Assembly: GCA_013396635.1 (NCBI GenBank) | Contig: WBMW01005465.1 | Coordinates: forward strand, 599,700-663,699 | Reading direction: 5' to 3' | DNA from: Penelope pileata | Lineage: Eukaryota > Chordata > Aves > Galliformes > Cracidae | Length of the DNA stretch: 64,000 bases | In this document: one piece after another, positions 27,601 through 42,600 of the stretch | Numbering within the stretch: position 1 is the stretch's first letter | Layout: the number at the start of each line of letters is the position of its first letter | The notes under the pieces: generated by a model | What the model saw: only the letters and a program-made list of their open reading frames with translations | What the model was told of the DNA's origin: nothing | Database searches by the model: none | Translations under genes and position numbers: made by a program

Positions 27601-30600
27601 TTAGAATGGTACAGCGAAGTTCCTTTATAGTTCCGCAATAAACTTCACTCCAATTTAATGAAATAAAAACTTAAAAATCCATCCAAGTAGCACACAATTC
27701 CAAGTGGGTGTTTTCCTCCACAAATAAACCCAAAGAGTACCTTCTCAATTCTCTAAGGCAAGACAGCAAGAGCGCTCACTGACAGCTAGAATACAGAATT
27801 TCTCCCCTTTTTACAAATCCCTCTAATTCCAAGTAGATTTCACTACAGGCAAGTCTACTGCATAGCTCAGAAGAACAGTACACCCATAAAAAGCAAAGTG
27901 TGCAACAATTTCACTGGCAAGGCCTTGCTGCCCTCTACGCACCACCGAAAATACAATACAAAATGCCTCCAATCAGTACCATTATTGCCCAAAGGGAACA
28001 ATTCCAATTTCAGCACGTATAAAGATGAATGATTATTGATCATGGCAAAACCCAAGTCAAAAGGTGAAAGGCCACAAAGCTTCAGCACCTACCACATATC
28101 AGCCTTTAGCAGCAGAGAGCAGAAGAATTGCAGACTTACATGGTAACTTACATGGCGGTGGGGATAAGCCACTACGATTTAAAGTGCCACCCATTAAAAC
28201 AAAGTTCATCTCCTCTCCTGAACACTGGAATACTTCCACATAACGGTCCTTCATCATTTTTTTGTGACATTTTTGAGCCACCATAAAGGCTTTGTCAGCA
28301 GATTTCATTTGGATAAAAGCATCACCTGATGGCCGTCCCTATGGAAAAGAAAAATTCAAAAAGTCAAGGTGTTATCAGGACACCCAGAGCTCAAAAAATG
28401 CAGGGAGTACTAAGATGAAATGCCTACTAAAAGCCTGTATTGCTCTTCTCATCTAGTACTAATAAGTCAATAATCACTTTTGGAAGCAGAAAGGCAAGAC
28501 TCATCTAGCCGGCACCCAGTAAGCTCAATACTGCTTCCTCCTGCAGACGGAAAGACAGAATCATTGGGTACAGAAGCAAGGTTTGGAGTCTCTAATCCAC
28601 ACCTTGTTCAAAACAGGGCTAATGTTCACATTACATCAGGTCACTCATAGTCTTCTCTATTTGAATTTTGAGCTTCTCCAGGGGGTGGAGATGTAGTAGG
28701 TATCTCATTTGTTTCCATAAAGAATACCACCTCAACGTTTCTGAGGCCAGAGCTTATTCTTAACACAAGATATCAAGGAAAACAATATCCTCATGATTGC
28801 ACTACTAATATATATCCAACACATAAGTTTAATTATCTGCTTCCTTGAAACTCTGAGAAGCCTTTACTCAAGTTAGAAAAATATATTTTTTTCCACAACT
28901 GCCACTTGAACATCACAGCTACCATTGAGCACACAAAAAAAAGAAGAGCCATTTCCATCTTGTGTACTTCCAGAACTCAAGTGAAACAGAAGGGACTACT
29001 TAAGGCAGCCTCCAAGACAAAGCTGTTGTTAAAAAATCCTGCCACAAGCTTCGTCCTCCCCCATCTTAAGCATACTGATGTAGAAAGAAAAGTGGGTGTG
29101 TATCTAGAAGGCAGGGAGTAACGTGGGAAAAGACAGATAAATGGAAGTATTTTCTCAACGTTACGGAAGACCTAAGGTAAAGTAAGTTAACATGACTTCT
29201 TATCTTATTCAATAACTGGAAAGTTAGATTTCATGCAAAGTGCTGTTACCTGTTGATTAAGGACCATGTGAACTCCATGGGGCTTGATATCAGCTGTGGC
29301 ATCTCCCATAAATTCCAGGATGTCATCTATGCCAGCAGTGTAAGGAAGACCTCGAAGTCGGACACAGTCACGTATGCTACCCGTGGCGATCGTATATGGT
29401 GGGGGTATGACAGGGATGATGGGAGTTGGGAGGGTGGGAATAAGAGGTGTTGACATGTATCGATTAAGTACCTGTAAGTTTTAAAAAAGAGCACACTGAT
29501 AGAGATTTACACAGCTTCTGGTTGAGCACAAATCAATTCTTACAATATTATTTCATAAAACCAAATGACTGTAGATTGCATTATGTTGGACATTTGAAAG
29601 TTTAAAAACTCAGAAGACAATAAAAGTCTGACACATTTAATCTGCTAGACTCTAATAACAGCCTTTTCTAAACTCATTACATTAAAAGCTTACAGTTCAT
29701 GTTAGCACATCCCAAAAAAAAGAGCACTTGAAAACAACGTTTTCACTAACACATCAGTGCTGTCACTTAACAGTTCTTACAGGGTAAATTAAAACCAGCC
29801 AATTTAAAGAATTGAGACCTGAAACAAATAACACATAAAAACACTAGTTCTAGTACTTTCATAAAGCTGACAGGTTAATAAACAAACACCCTCATTTAAC
29901 CAGAACAACTATCTTGAACTATAGGGCTTCCGAAAAAAGGTTAAAAACAAACAAATGGGTACAGGAGACCTTGATCTCAACACTTTCTCGTAACATATTT
30001 GACAGCAATCATCAGAAAGAAGCACATTCCACTGAAAGAGGCACCAAAGAAGAGATTACAAAGCTTTAGCTTTGTCCTACGGAGTATCTCTTGGTAGAAG
30101 TCTTTTTTGAAGAATCTATTCTCATCACACATTTCAGGTCAGAAATCAGCCCCCACTGCACACAGAATATTTCAATTTGTATCAACATTAAGTAAGCAGA
30201 GGTGACTTAACCTCTTGTAATTATGAAAACAAATGGCCTGCAAATCCTTAAGAATCATCTCTCAATCAAGCAGTGAAAAAAATAGAGTTAGAAAACTTCT
30301 GTAGCACAGTATTTTGGGTAAATGGCAGGTTTACAAGTATGGAAGTTCTTCCCCCCGCCCCATCACTTCTATATTAAAAGTGTCCTATTTCATATAGGTT
30401 GAAACAGAAGTTTTATAGCCAACGTTTATGGAAAGGTCAGATGAAATCTCATAACAGCTTCCTTTGGCATTATCAGTCTATAAATATTCTGTTAGGCAGA
30501 AAAATTTAATGTGCGATATTGTGCATAGTTTCAGGTTGGTGGTGTCAAAATAAACTGGCGTTTCACTAATTATAGATGATGATAATAGGAACTGGTGAAG

Positions 30601-33600
30601 GAAAGGAGAAAAAAGTCAAATACGTTATTTTAGGAACACAGATCTCATTTCCCTTCACCAAACATCAGATACATCCAGCTAATTCTTGGTGTCCAAGAAA
30701 ACAATTGTAGGAAAAGCTGCTTTAATGTACCTGGATTTGAATCTCACGTTAGACTCCATACATGGGAAACGGAGTTTAAAGACAATACTGCAGAGTTTCA
30801 AGAAGAATTACTACAATACTATCAACCAAGTACATTTCTAGAATTATTTTTGAGATTTCAGACAATCCTTAAAGGAAAAAAAAAATCATCCAATTTCACC
30901 AATCAGTAAGCACAGGTTGCCCTTCCTAGAACTTGACATCTTTAATATAAAGACTTCTGTGGTTTTCTACAATATATTTGTATGCAAATAGTGAAATAAA
31001 TCTGTAACTGTTAAGTTTTGAGTTTCACAGCCAATAGTTACAACCTGCTGGACTTCTGCTGCTGTGCTCCTGAAGAGTTCAATGTAACGTTTTCCAAGTA
31101 TTTCTTTGTGCTTTTTAAGTGCATTCTGTGCATACTCCTCACAGGAAAACAACACAAATGCATCTCCTGTGGGCCTGCCATCTGGGTACTTGACAAAGAG
31201 AAGTCCTTCTTTCCCTCCTGTGACTGGGCACTCGGGCCCCAGGAACCCCAAGACATCCTCCTGAGTGGCAGTGAACGGAAGGCCTCTCATCCGGATGATA
31301 ACTTGATTCTCTTTAGATAAAAACTGTGCCACTTCATTGGAGGTACCTGGTAGAAAGATAATAGCATATGGTCAGCCAATTCCATAGGACACAGGAACAG
31401 AAAAGCAGTGAGGAGAAACAGGGGGTAAGTAGCTAGCAACAAACCCACAGGAGACCAGAAGCACTACTTATTCCCAGTAATTTGTTTTGAAGTTAACTCT
31501 CCTTATCCTTAAAGTCTTTTATATTTTAATTAAATTGGAACAAATAGATTACTGTAAGGTACACATATTTCTGCTGCAAAGGCCCCTCTTCCTCTCAGCA
31601 AGCTCAGCCTGCTGACGTCACAGTCCAAATGCTCACAGCTCAAATTCAACCAAATGAAAGCAAAATTCCACAGGGTCAATTATTCTTAGAAAGCAAAACA
31701 GGAAAAGCTACTTCAGTAACTATTTGTGTCCTCAGCCAAGAGAGAACCAGAAGTAGATAAATTCTATGAACCAGAATAATTAAACTCAACTCCAGCATCA
31801 CTTACCTCCTGCAATTTTTAAGAATTCTTCCCCGGTTGCTTTGTAAACCTTAAAGAAAAAAATCCACATATGAAAATTACAACATCCAACACATGAGGGA
31901 ACGTATTTCGCTTACTTTGAGCAACATACGAGAACAACGTGTGCTCCTTTAAAACCATACTCTAAAGCATTCAGGTTGCTCTCCAAATATGTTTCAAATC
32001 ATTACTTTTTACCTCAATGTATCTGCTACCCATGTGATGCTTATGTCTTTCCAGTGCCAGATCTCTCTGTTCAGAATTCACAAATCGAACTAATGCTTCA
32101 CCATTTCTTCTTCCTTGAGCATTCAGACAAAGGGCCACACCACCTCTGGAATGCAAAGCCAATGAAGTAGAAAGTGAGATGTTGGATCTCATACTGTTTG
32201 TCACTTTCTCAACTTCCATGCAGGTGAATTATGCAACCCCCTCCTATCATCTCGGATTCAGATCTGTACTTCCCCATATCCCTAATGAAAAAAGACATTT
32301 ACTCAGCTTTGAGTATGTAGAAATTACATCGACAGGTTTGCTACATTAGATTGTCTCTCCACACATCCATATGCCCACACAAAACAGTCACAAGAAAACT
32401 TCTTCCAAACAGCATTTGGAAGTTTCTGAACCTTGCCTATTTAGGAGTTACAACAGAATACTGATGAGTTAGAACAAAATTAAAGTATCTGTCACATCTT
32501 GGACTCTTCCTTGATTGTTGCAGTGGGTGTTTCTCCCTGTAGGTACTAGCAGTAAATGAAGGTGTGTTGGTTTTCAAATCACATCTCCTTTCTTCCTCCA
32601 CACACTTCAAGCAACATTTAATTGGCTTTTAAGTATTGCAGATATGCAACAGGATTACTTTAAAAAAAAAAAGAAAGAAAGAAAGAAACAAAAAAAAAGA
32701 AATCTAGCATAGGCTTCTGAAATCCCTCCAGGCCTTGGTGTTCTCATTTGTAAATTTAAAAAAAAAAAAAAAAATCATTTTCCACCCTCTTACGACGTAA
32801 CGATGGATTTCTCTGGGAAACTTCCTACCCGGGGTTCTAGGAACCAGCTACTGTGGCATCATCCTAAATTGTAACGTTAGCATTCTACAAATAACATGCC
32901 ACAGAAACACAGGAAAAATCTTTTTCCTGAACTGAAAAGAGGTCAAGACAGACAACAGAAGTCTGAAGAAAAATATGCTAGATCCGAAACTCATGTAATG
33001 ATTCAGTTTATGCAAAACAAAACCATTATGATAAGTTCTGATACTGTAAATTGTCATTGTACATATTGAGCATTGGCTAAACAATAAAATGTCTTACATG
33101 TACAGCTTTATAAAATAACATAGGACAGACAACAGACAAAGTTTGAATTACCTTTTAACAATACATTAACATCTGATTCGTTCCAACATGACTTTCTTTT
33201 TTAAAAAAATAAAAATAAAAATAAGGCTATCACGTTTCTAAATTACCCAGGAATTGTGACTTGCACAGCTAAGAGCCTAACAATCTTTGTTCTACATTCT
33301 TTCTTGCACAGCTAAGGCTCATAGAATCATTCTATGATTCTGTGAAATGGTTTCAAACTAAAGAGGGGAGATTTAGGTTGGATATAAGGAAAACATTTTT
33401 AACAGTAAGGGTGGTGAAGCACTGGAGCAGCTTGTCCAGAGAGGTGGTGGAGGCCCTGTCCCCGGAGATATTCAAGGTCAGGCTGGACCAAGCTCTGAGC
33501 AACCTGATCTAGCTGTAGATGTCCCTGTACATTGCAGGGGAGTTGGACTAGATGACCTTTAAAGGTCCCTTCCAACTCTAAGGGTTCTATGGTTCTATGA

Positions 33601-36600
33601 TTCTATGGTAAACCTGTTCAGTTATCATGAGCTGGGGTGGAAAGATGTCAGAGAAGGGGAAAGCACAGAGACAGTACACTAAATATCAGAAACACTTCAT
33701 GTTAAAGACAAAGTGACAAAAGCAAGACAAATTCTTATTCTCTTACTTGGCAATATTGAGTCCTTTGAAAAATCGGGCAATATCCTGGTCTGACGACTGC
33801 CATGGCAAACCTCTAGCACGTATTACTGTCTCACTATCCACTGTTTCTGATTTACTGCTGCACAGAAAGAAAAAAAAGTGAAATTAAGCTTTAGTCTAGG
33901 TTTCCCATTATCTTACCAAGTTTCTGTTTACAACTCGTTTAACTTGAAAATCTGGAGTACATTTGTAGTTGAGACTTCAGTTCTGCTCATATCAGTAAAG
34001 AAAACAAGATAACTCGGGTAATCCCTTTATATACACAATGCCCAAAGTGCATTGGGTTGACATTACATTCATTTCCTCCAGAAAAATAAGAATGTCTTAA
34101 AATGAAGTAATAAGGAACTTCTAAATTTCAATTTGAAGATCTAAAAATCTAATATAGATGATAACAAAGCAGCCCTAAATATGACTTTAGATTGTTTATG
34201 CTTAAGATGTTTAATTCTCCAGTTCATGGAGTGTATTTGTAAACAAAAACTTGTCTGTTTCTTGTCTCCCTAAACCTAAATTCAATTTAGATTAGGAAAA
34301 AGAAAAGCTGAGCTGTCCTATCTAGAAAACAAGCTCACAGCAAGAGATTTGTATACAATCAAAGTGTCTCAAAAGTTGTAATTCAGATCAAGATAGGGTA
34401 CAGGGAAATGTCCATTTTAGTGGGTGTTCTGAGAGCTAGGACAGAAAGAACACTTGCAGTTGGTAAGGAACGTGTCTGCTCATCAACAGCTTCCACTTTA
34501 ACACTTGAACAAAGCAGAAACCTAAGGTTTAAAAAGATGCCCAGGAACTACACAAGTAATTAACATTGAGGCTTTCACTACAGCCTGAGTTCCACTCCTG
34601 CCAGACAAAATAATCCTTCAAGCAGTCCCTTGAAACAATTTTATTTTTTATTTTTTTAACTTATTTGCTTCAGCTACAGCCTCACAAGACAATCTGCAAA
34701 GCAGCATGCTAGATAGTCCTTCAAAAGCACTGCGTAGTTCAGCTCCACGTAGGGTGCACCATGTTGACTTAGGGAAAGTTCACAAATATTTCTTCACCCA
34801 TGGTTAAGCTAAGTCAATCTCACTCCCATTCAGAACAGAAGCTAGTGAACAAAGTGTTTTACCTGCAGTGAATTTAAGGGCAGGCTGAAATGCAGCATTC
34901 AATATGCCAGCTGCAGTCTGTGCACTGCATTACTGAATAGGCTGTTACTTTTCTCAACAACCAGCCACCTTCCACAGTGACAATGTGGAAATAGTCACAG
35001 GCTTTCTTTGCTGTACACTAGACTCAGCTCTGATTGTAATGAACTGTGACAATGACACTTACCAAGGACCTGTTTCGTACTTGTATTTCACAGTTTCAGG
35101 CTCAGTAAATATGTGATCTGCAACAAAGCAGGAAGTTTAAATATAACCAGGGTCGGAGATTACTTAAGAATGACAGTTCCATTGTCAATTCACAGAGAAA
35201 GGAAACATTTCAGCATTCTGTAGAAACAGATCACTTACTACAATTTTCAGAGAGCATGCTGAAAATGATAGCCACCATTGTTTTCACTTGCCACACGCCA
35301 AAGTCCTCCTCCGTTTCATCTGTCCCTAAACCCAGATCTAAACAGGTGATTATAGAAAATAACAGACTTGCACAATCATTTGTAAACAAGCCATAAGGCT
35401 TTCCTGTTATTAACAGGATTGATAATCAAATGATACCAGTCTTCACAGGGACACATGACTCCAGTCATGACAGTGCTCCCACACTGGTGGAATAAAACTT
35501 TAACAGTCAACATTCTGAACACTATTGATAGCGTTAACAGTTCAAAAAAAAAAAAAGTGGAATAAATTCCTATCACTTCAAACATTACTGAACTTTAACC
35601 ACATTCTTCTGGGCCCACAGCAATACTTCTAAAATTCACATGTAGAGGTGGTTTCTTCAGTTTAGTTTTTTTTTAATTAGATTTTTGTTTTAAACTCAGT
35701 CCAGTCACATTCAGACAGAGAAGAATTCCTGTCTGCAAACACTGGAAATCTGCAGGCCACTTGGTCCTGAAAAGGCCCTCTGATAGCCAAGACTTTGCTT
35801 TAAGATCAAATATACATGCAAATTATGGGTTTGGGGTTGTTTTTGTTGTTGTTGGTTTTTTGTTTGTTAATAGATTTACTAAATATGGTTTAGATATTAT
35901 AAAAAATATTACAAGCAGACCCCCCCACACACACACACACTTCAGCAAACATTGGTTTGATTTTATAGCCATGAGACTTTTAAAATCCACCCATCTTAGC
36001 TTAGGACAATAAAACCTAAACAAGCACAATCAATTCTGTTGCAAAGGCTGCAGCAAAAGGATACATTCTGCCATGCTCTTGATAGTCTGGTCTTTCACGG
36101 CGGCCGAGCTAGGGTAGCACGTGTGAAATTCTTTGCGCAGATCATAAAAGGAATAGAAGCAGTCTGACAGCAGGAAGTTCTACAACGAAGGCAAAAAGGT
36201 GTTGTGCACTTTCCTTTAAATTCTGATTATTATTCTTGGACAGAAGGATGCAGTTTGAAGAGCCACATAGTTGCACATCATCAGCCTGTCTATGACAGAC
36301 TGCTTTTTTTTTTCCCCCCTTTTTCACAGTTCAAATTCCACAGTCTTACAGAGCTAGATCTCTAAATGAGCAAACCCAAGGAAATACTGAGAGGTAAACT
36401 TGTGCAAAACAGCTGGAGAAGATACCTAGAAAAATAAACCCCCCCCCCCCAAACAGGCTTTTCTTTTGTATAAATTTTGCCATTTAGGATACTGTATCTT
36501 CTCTTTTGTGGCTACAATTAAAAGCAATACTGTACCAAAACACAGTAACAAAGCTCAAATAAATGTTGTTAGAGTGTGGAAAATATCTTCCACCAATTTA

Positions 36601-39600
36601 AAGACATTCCTTCTTTACTGCTGTATATTTGATAAGAACTTCAGTTATATAACATTATTAAATAAATATTTAAGCATTCCTTTCATTTAGGCTTTGGCTC
36701 CTGCCCTCATGCTATAGACCAGAACTATTTCTGGTCTAATTCGATATTTTCTCTCTTACTCTCTGTTTCACTACATGAAAGTTTGTCTTTGCTCTACCCC
36801 CTCTTTGTAAATAAATAACTGGGGGAAGTCACCAGGTAGCTCTTCTTAGCAATGGCAAGAGCCAAGGTCTGAGGCTTTTAATGTTCAGAAAAAACTTAAC
36901 TGCAGCAAATAAAAATGTATTGGAGAGCGGGGAGAATAAGAAAAAGTATTACTGGAAAATTAAAAATTTCATCAGATCCATTTATTGATCCGGTACAGTC
37001 ATTATAAGATGGCTCTATTTTTTGTTTTTGTCCATTTGTTTCAAGATGGAAGTACAAAGAGTCACCCACAATCCATATTGCAGGATGGCATATTTTAAAA
37101 AAGAAAAAGAAAAATAATACTAACACATTTGAATGCTAAATATCATTTCCTTTCTTGCTTCATCCCTACAGAAGCACGTGCTTCACAGTGCTTTGTTTTG
37201 TAACACAACACAAATGCCAACCAAATATTTGCAGAAACCGAGCATGAACAGTACCCTTATATAGAGGAAAAAAATACAGCTGATCAATTCACGCCTTGGA
37301 TGGCAGCAGCTCCCATTCTTGTGGCGTTCCTGCAGACCCTGCCAAGCAGGCTAACTCAGGAGCCACCACCCTGCACAAAGGCAAGATTCTTCTCCCAGTG
37401 CAAGACAGGCTTGAGTGGAAACTGCTGCTTCACGTGGGAGTAGCAAATGAGCTGTAGTGCTACTTCCTGCTGAACAAACGCAGACAGACAACTGCTGTTC
37501 TCCAGGACAAGTCACTGCCTGCATGTTTACTTTCTACAAGACATTGACACATGACTCGTATCAATTTCAGGTTTGGGTACAAAACCATAGCTCTGTACGG
37601 AACCAGTGATCTAACTCAAGCCTAAACAAAGCAGTGCTTCACTGTCACCTCTGCTGAGGTTTAGACCTTTACAACCATTCCCTATGACACAGAATTCAAA
37701 CAACTTGCATTGTTCTTTTCTCTAACGTGCCTTTCCTTATTTTCCTTTCCATTATGCTCATCTGTGAGTCCTCAAGCACTGTAGCTGACTTTCAGAAGTA
37801 AGCACTGGAGACTATTACTGTGCTACTCAGGGGTGCTACAGTCAGGGGATCATGAGAAGTATTCTTGGAGCACCGTAGTCCCCAAGGTGTTGCTCATCTC
37901 AAACTCTGGTTAACTATTTTCTTTGACATCCTTAAAGACAGTGGTGCTCTTCCGCGTCACTTCTGATCTCATACCTTCTTAGATGTTTCTGGGTGGAGGA
38001 CTTGTCGAATGAGTAATTGGCCATCGCTGCAGAGTGTGTAAGAGCTCCTTCCAAGTACTTTCAAATCACTGGATACCAGCTGAATAAACTGAAAAACAAA
38101 GCGATAACTTGCACTTACTGACTGACCTACATAATGCCATAAAATGAAAAGTTGCTGTTAAAGTTTCTTAAGAAGATAAAATTCAACACTTAGTAAAAGT
38201 TTTTGAAAAAAAAAAACTTGACAGAGAGCAGATGTGAGCTCCTGACTAAAAGACAGATGAAGAAACAAGATTCACTCACAGAATAGAAAATAAGAACATG
38301 AGCAACACGGTAAAAACCCAACAGGTTAATTCTCAAGAGGAAAGGCCCCCATCTGTGTCTCACTCAGTGAGATTTTTCATCCTTGGACAGCAGTTTCTAG
38401 TCTTTTATTAGCCCATAGCAGTATTAAATTCCCGGCTCATAACAGTCAACCAGCACAGTATAGCACCTACACATATTAAGTCAGTAAATAGGAGCTTCTT
38501 AGCTAACTTTCAAGGGGACAAATATAATTATTCTAAGCTTCCCTCTTGATGCTACTCCCTCCCAGGAAAGCACCACGTCGCAAACAAAGCGATAATTAAC
38601 ATCATGATGCAGTAGCCACCCCCTGCTCTCAGCAATAACTTACAGCTGAAAACAGCCCCTTCAATTTAGAATAAATTTGCAATTTCAAAATTATACTGTC
38701 TTTTAACCTGTGTATGGGGAAAATGACAGCTGATTTTATTATCAATACATGCAGCACTTTACACAGTTACAGCCTCTGCTTTCTAAAGACAACCTCCTAA
38801 TGATCTGTTCCCACAGCTACACTATGTTAACTCTGAACAAACGGTGTAGCATTTATGTCTCAAAGGTAAGGCACACAGGGGAGGAATCTTGTATTGGACA
38901 CAACAGTAGCAGCACAGACAAGATTATCCAGGTTTCAATTCAGAGTAACAGCACAAATCCAATTCAGATCCGTTTTTAGGCTCTGACAGCTACCCAATGT
39001 TCTGCAGCCATTCTTACTTCAGAAATGCTGGAGTAGTGGCTATTGCATATCCCAAGACAAAGAACTGAAGGACAGAAGTAAGCAAGGAGAGGTATTTACA
39101 TCAGCATCTTGTGCAACTTGCTAAATTCGAAGATGTACGTAGGTTGTTCCAAAAGTAACAACTCATTTCTTTTCAAAAAAGCTACAGAAGATACAAAGGG
39201 CACAATAACACTATTCAATAGAGCAAGCCCTCAGCTACAAAACACTGTTTCTCAAGAGTCACCACCATGAGCTCTGCATTTGCACCAGCTCGTAACAATC
39301 TGCACCAGCAGAGGTGTCCACTGTCACCACTGCTGAAATTCACCCCCACCCCTCACCGTGCTCACAGCCACTGTGTGGTCTCTATAAACATCCAGCAAAC
39401 ATTGATAAATGCCAATGGGTGTCATTTTTTTTGCATATGGAAGCATTCAGTTCCACACCCTTGCTTCCTACACACTCCCACATCAGACCCCATTGTGTCA
39501 GCGTCCCTCTGCTGCCATCTGTCACAAGGCAGCAACGTGGGACAGAGTATTGGTGGGAAGGGTCAACCTCTGCTGACATCCCACCAACATCCCCCTCTGA

Positions 39601-42600
39601 TGCCATGGGCCAACAGAATAAAATAAGAGGCATTGCTTTCAGAGCAGCCCTGTAGATATAAACGTATGTATGATATTAAACACTTTTGTTTTACATATAA
39701 ACAGAAGAAAATTGAAACTTTTAAAAAGGGTAAAATATTCCCCCCAACCCTTTCCAATGCAACTCTTCACACGCTATTGAAGCATTAAAAAAATACAATA
39801 AAAAACAAAGCAAAAATCCCAAAGCACAAACAAAGAAACCCAAACTCCCGCAGATTCTGAACACCAGTTTTCACCTGATTGTCAGCCCAGGTTCCTACTG
39901 CAAGTTAAGGGCTCAGAGAACCTGAGGCTATAAAGCAAGTCATTGTTTAGCAATGATTTAAAGTCAGAAAACTGAGATGCGAGAGCGCTCAAAATACCTC
40001 AGCTGATGTGTAAACACCAGAAAAAGAAGAAAATTCCAGAGCTCAGAAAGAACCACTTCAGAAATGCAGTTATGGGGACTGCCACAGGCACAGGCAGCAA
40101 CAAATATTCTCACCATAACAGACACAAGGAGAACTGCCTCCTTGCTAAATGCAACACTTTTTTTTCCTGTTTTAACTTCTGGGCACAGCAAAAAGCAAAT
40201 ATTTGAAAGAAGGGATTGGAAATGGCAGCAGCCATCAGCCTCCAGGAGGCATATAGGGGATCCTGCCACAAGGAAGCAGAGAGGAGCAGTAATAAAACAC
40301 TCCCCAAACCTTCAGCTTTGTACCCTGTGCTTCTGAAGATGCACGAGAGCCCATGTAACAAGAGTGTAATTAGAGAGCTGTTCTGATCAGATGCAAGAAA
40401 TCCCACACGCATTTTGAGAGAAGCAGGAAACACATGCAGCCTCCTGTTTTATTTGCAAAGCACAGCAACTGCAGTTGAAAAAGTCTTCAAGTTAGAAAAC
40501 AACAAGAAAAGAAATGTTTGGACAAGAGGAAGCACTTAAGCCAAATAGTATCAAAAATATTGGTAACAAAAATAATAATTAAAAAAAAGTCAAGATTGTT
40601 GCACTGAAACATTCACTTTTTTTTTCAGATCATTTCCCATACAACGTACAGCTGAAAAGACAGATATACAGCATAACTATTTTCAGAAGTCCCTGGTGTG
40701 AACACATCAAAAAAAGTGTAACATTACATAAGTATGCATATAAATCCATTCTTTGGGTCATACTGAAGACAGAAGGCATGGGAGGCAGCTTATTTTTCTA
40801 ACTGCACCTCAGTATTTGCACTGCACGTGCAACAAATGCTAGCGATAAATTGCTGCACTGCAGACATCTCCATTGCTTGAAATGTGGGACAATCAACTTG
40901 TGAAAATCATCATCTGCTCTTATTAGGAGATGGCAACAGCTTAAAATGCCAGAGATACAGGCCTCGCTGAGTGCTTGTTTAGCAGAGAGGAGATGAACAG
41001 GGCAGAGGAGTGAGAATGGGAAAATTCACCTCGGAGAAAAGCACAGGGCAAAACAGCAAGCATAACTCTGCCATAGAGGAACGACAGATATTTGAGATTA
41101 GTCTGAACTGGCTTTTTTTTTTTTCCATCTACAGGAGAGATCTTAAATTCTGGAAAGGTTCAGTGTGAACAAAGCTGCACACCAGCTCTTGTTGCTATAG
41201 GTTACGCTGGAGCCTTAAGGCTTGCAGGGAGCAGATGCAGCCCATCACACACCTTCAGAAGGAGTTAAAGCAACCAGTGCACATGCATTTATAAAGCTAC
41301 ATTGAAATATAAATGATACAAGTTCCTGCTGAAAGGCCATCTTCAGCCTCCTTTTTCACACTATAAATTTCAGGCAGCATCTCAAAAGACGGACTCTAGA
41401 ACAGCCATACCCCAAATTATAGCAAGATAAGGATAGGTGAAGACCAATGCCAGATTTATGTCACAATTTTCTTTCTGACGTGTTCCAACAACCTTTCATT
41501 TTGTAAATTCCATCCACATCCTTTTAACTCCACTTATAAAAACCATCCAGCTATTTAGCTCCTGTCATTCACCTTCATGCTGCTCTCCATACACTGCCCC
41601 ACATTAAGGCTTCCTCCAAGCTCCCACACCCTATGGCTCCCCAGTTCACCCAGTCATTTTGCAGTAACTGAGTTACACAGCGTTAATTACCACTGTTCAC
41701 ATCTTGCAACCAGCCCTCATTTAGACTGCAAGAACCACAGCTCATGGGCATCACCCTCCACCCTTTATGGCTCGTTCCACCAGCTCAGTCTCTGCTAAAG
41801 TTCTGATGAATCATTCCTTATTTAAAGGAACATGTTCAATAATTCAATACTTAGATTAAACACCAAACAGAGAAAAGAGAAAGAATTAAACAAGCTGTTC
41901 CGTACACGTACCTCCATGAAACCTAAAACATTTCTTAGGGAAAAGGTGCTGAGAAGGAAGGAGGGAGTTTGAAAAACTGGCTGAACAGGCTTTTGGTCAT
42001 GTAGCTGAGAGTACAAAGAGAGCAGAGACATGTTTCGCCAGCAGCAAAGCTGGATGAAAGCCAGCACAAGCTGCTGTGTTTCTGCAAATGAATCCCAAGT
42101 GGCTGAAATGACACAGCCCCCTTTGTGGAGCCTTAACTGAACAAAGCTGTGGATCTTGGAGAAGCAGGAAGATTCCTCAGTGAAGTCTTTCAACAGTTAC
42201 AATGCACTAAAATAAACCTCTGGCTGTTTGGATATTCCCATTTCCCCGACTAAAAATAGCTCTCATCCTTGAGAAAGGCCACTGCATCCATCCAGTGTCT
42301 GCAGCCTGCATGGTCATGAAACAGAGATTAACTCAAAACTCATTCCTGCTGACAACTGAACTGTATGTAAAACCAAGCTACAGTGGGGGATTCTCTCTTC
42401 CATTCATCTTTGAAAAGTGAAAGAAAATTTGGCTGCTTCTTACTCATCAGACCTGCTCCCGGGGTTCTTCAGACATTGCTCCTTCCTGTTTATAATGCAT
42501 GAAAGTTTCTCTGTTTCACTCCTGTTAGCCCTACTGATCCATACAGCTAATGGCACCAGTCTAGACAAAATTGTTCACAAAGCCTGAGAGTTAAAGCTAT

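Larger units (their letters stand above)
32146..33746 (-). other. ESRP2: ESRP2 intron 7, splitting RRM1
   Basis: Contains the GAAA/poly(A) tracts and the CR1 copy at 33.35-33.61 kb. A 14-bp direct repeat (CTTGCACAGCTAAG) lies at 33260 and 33303. Confidence 0.85.

Noticed and set aside
33260..33316. 14-bp direct repeat CTTGCACAGCTAAG beside the CR1 copy, considered as a target-site duplication
   Set aside because: Both copies lie on the same side of the CR1 element, so they do not flank it.
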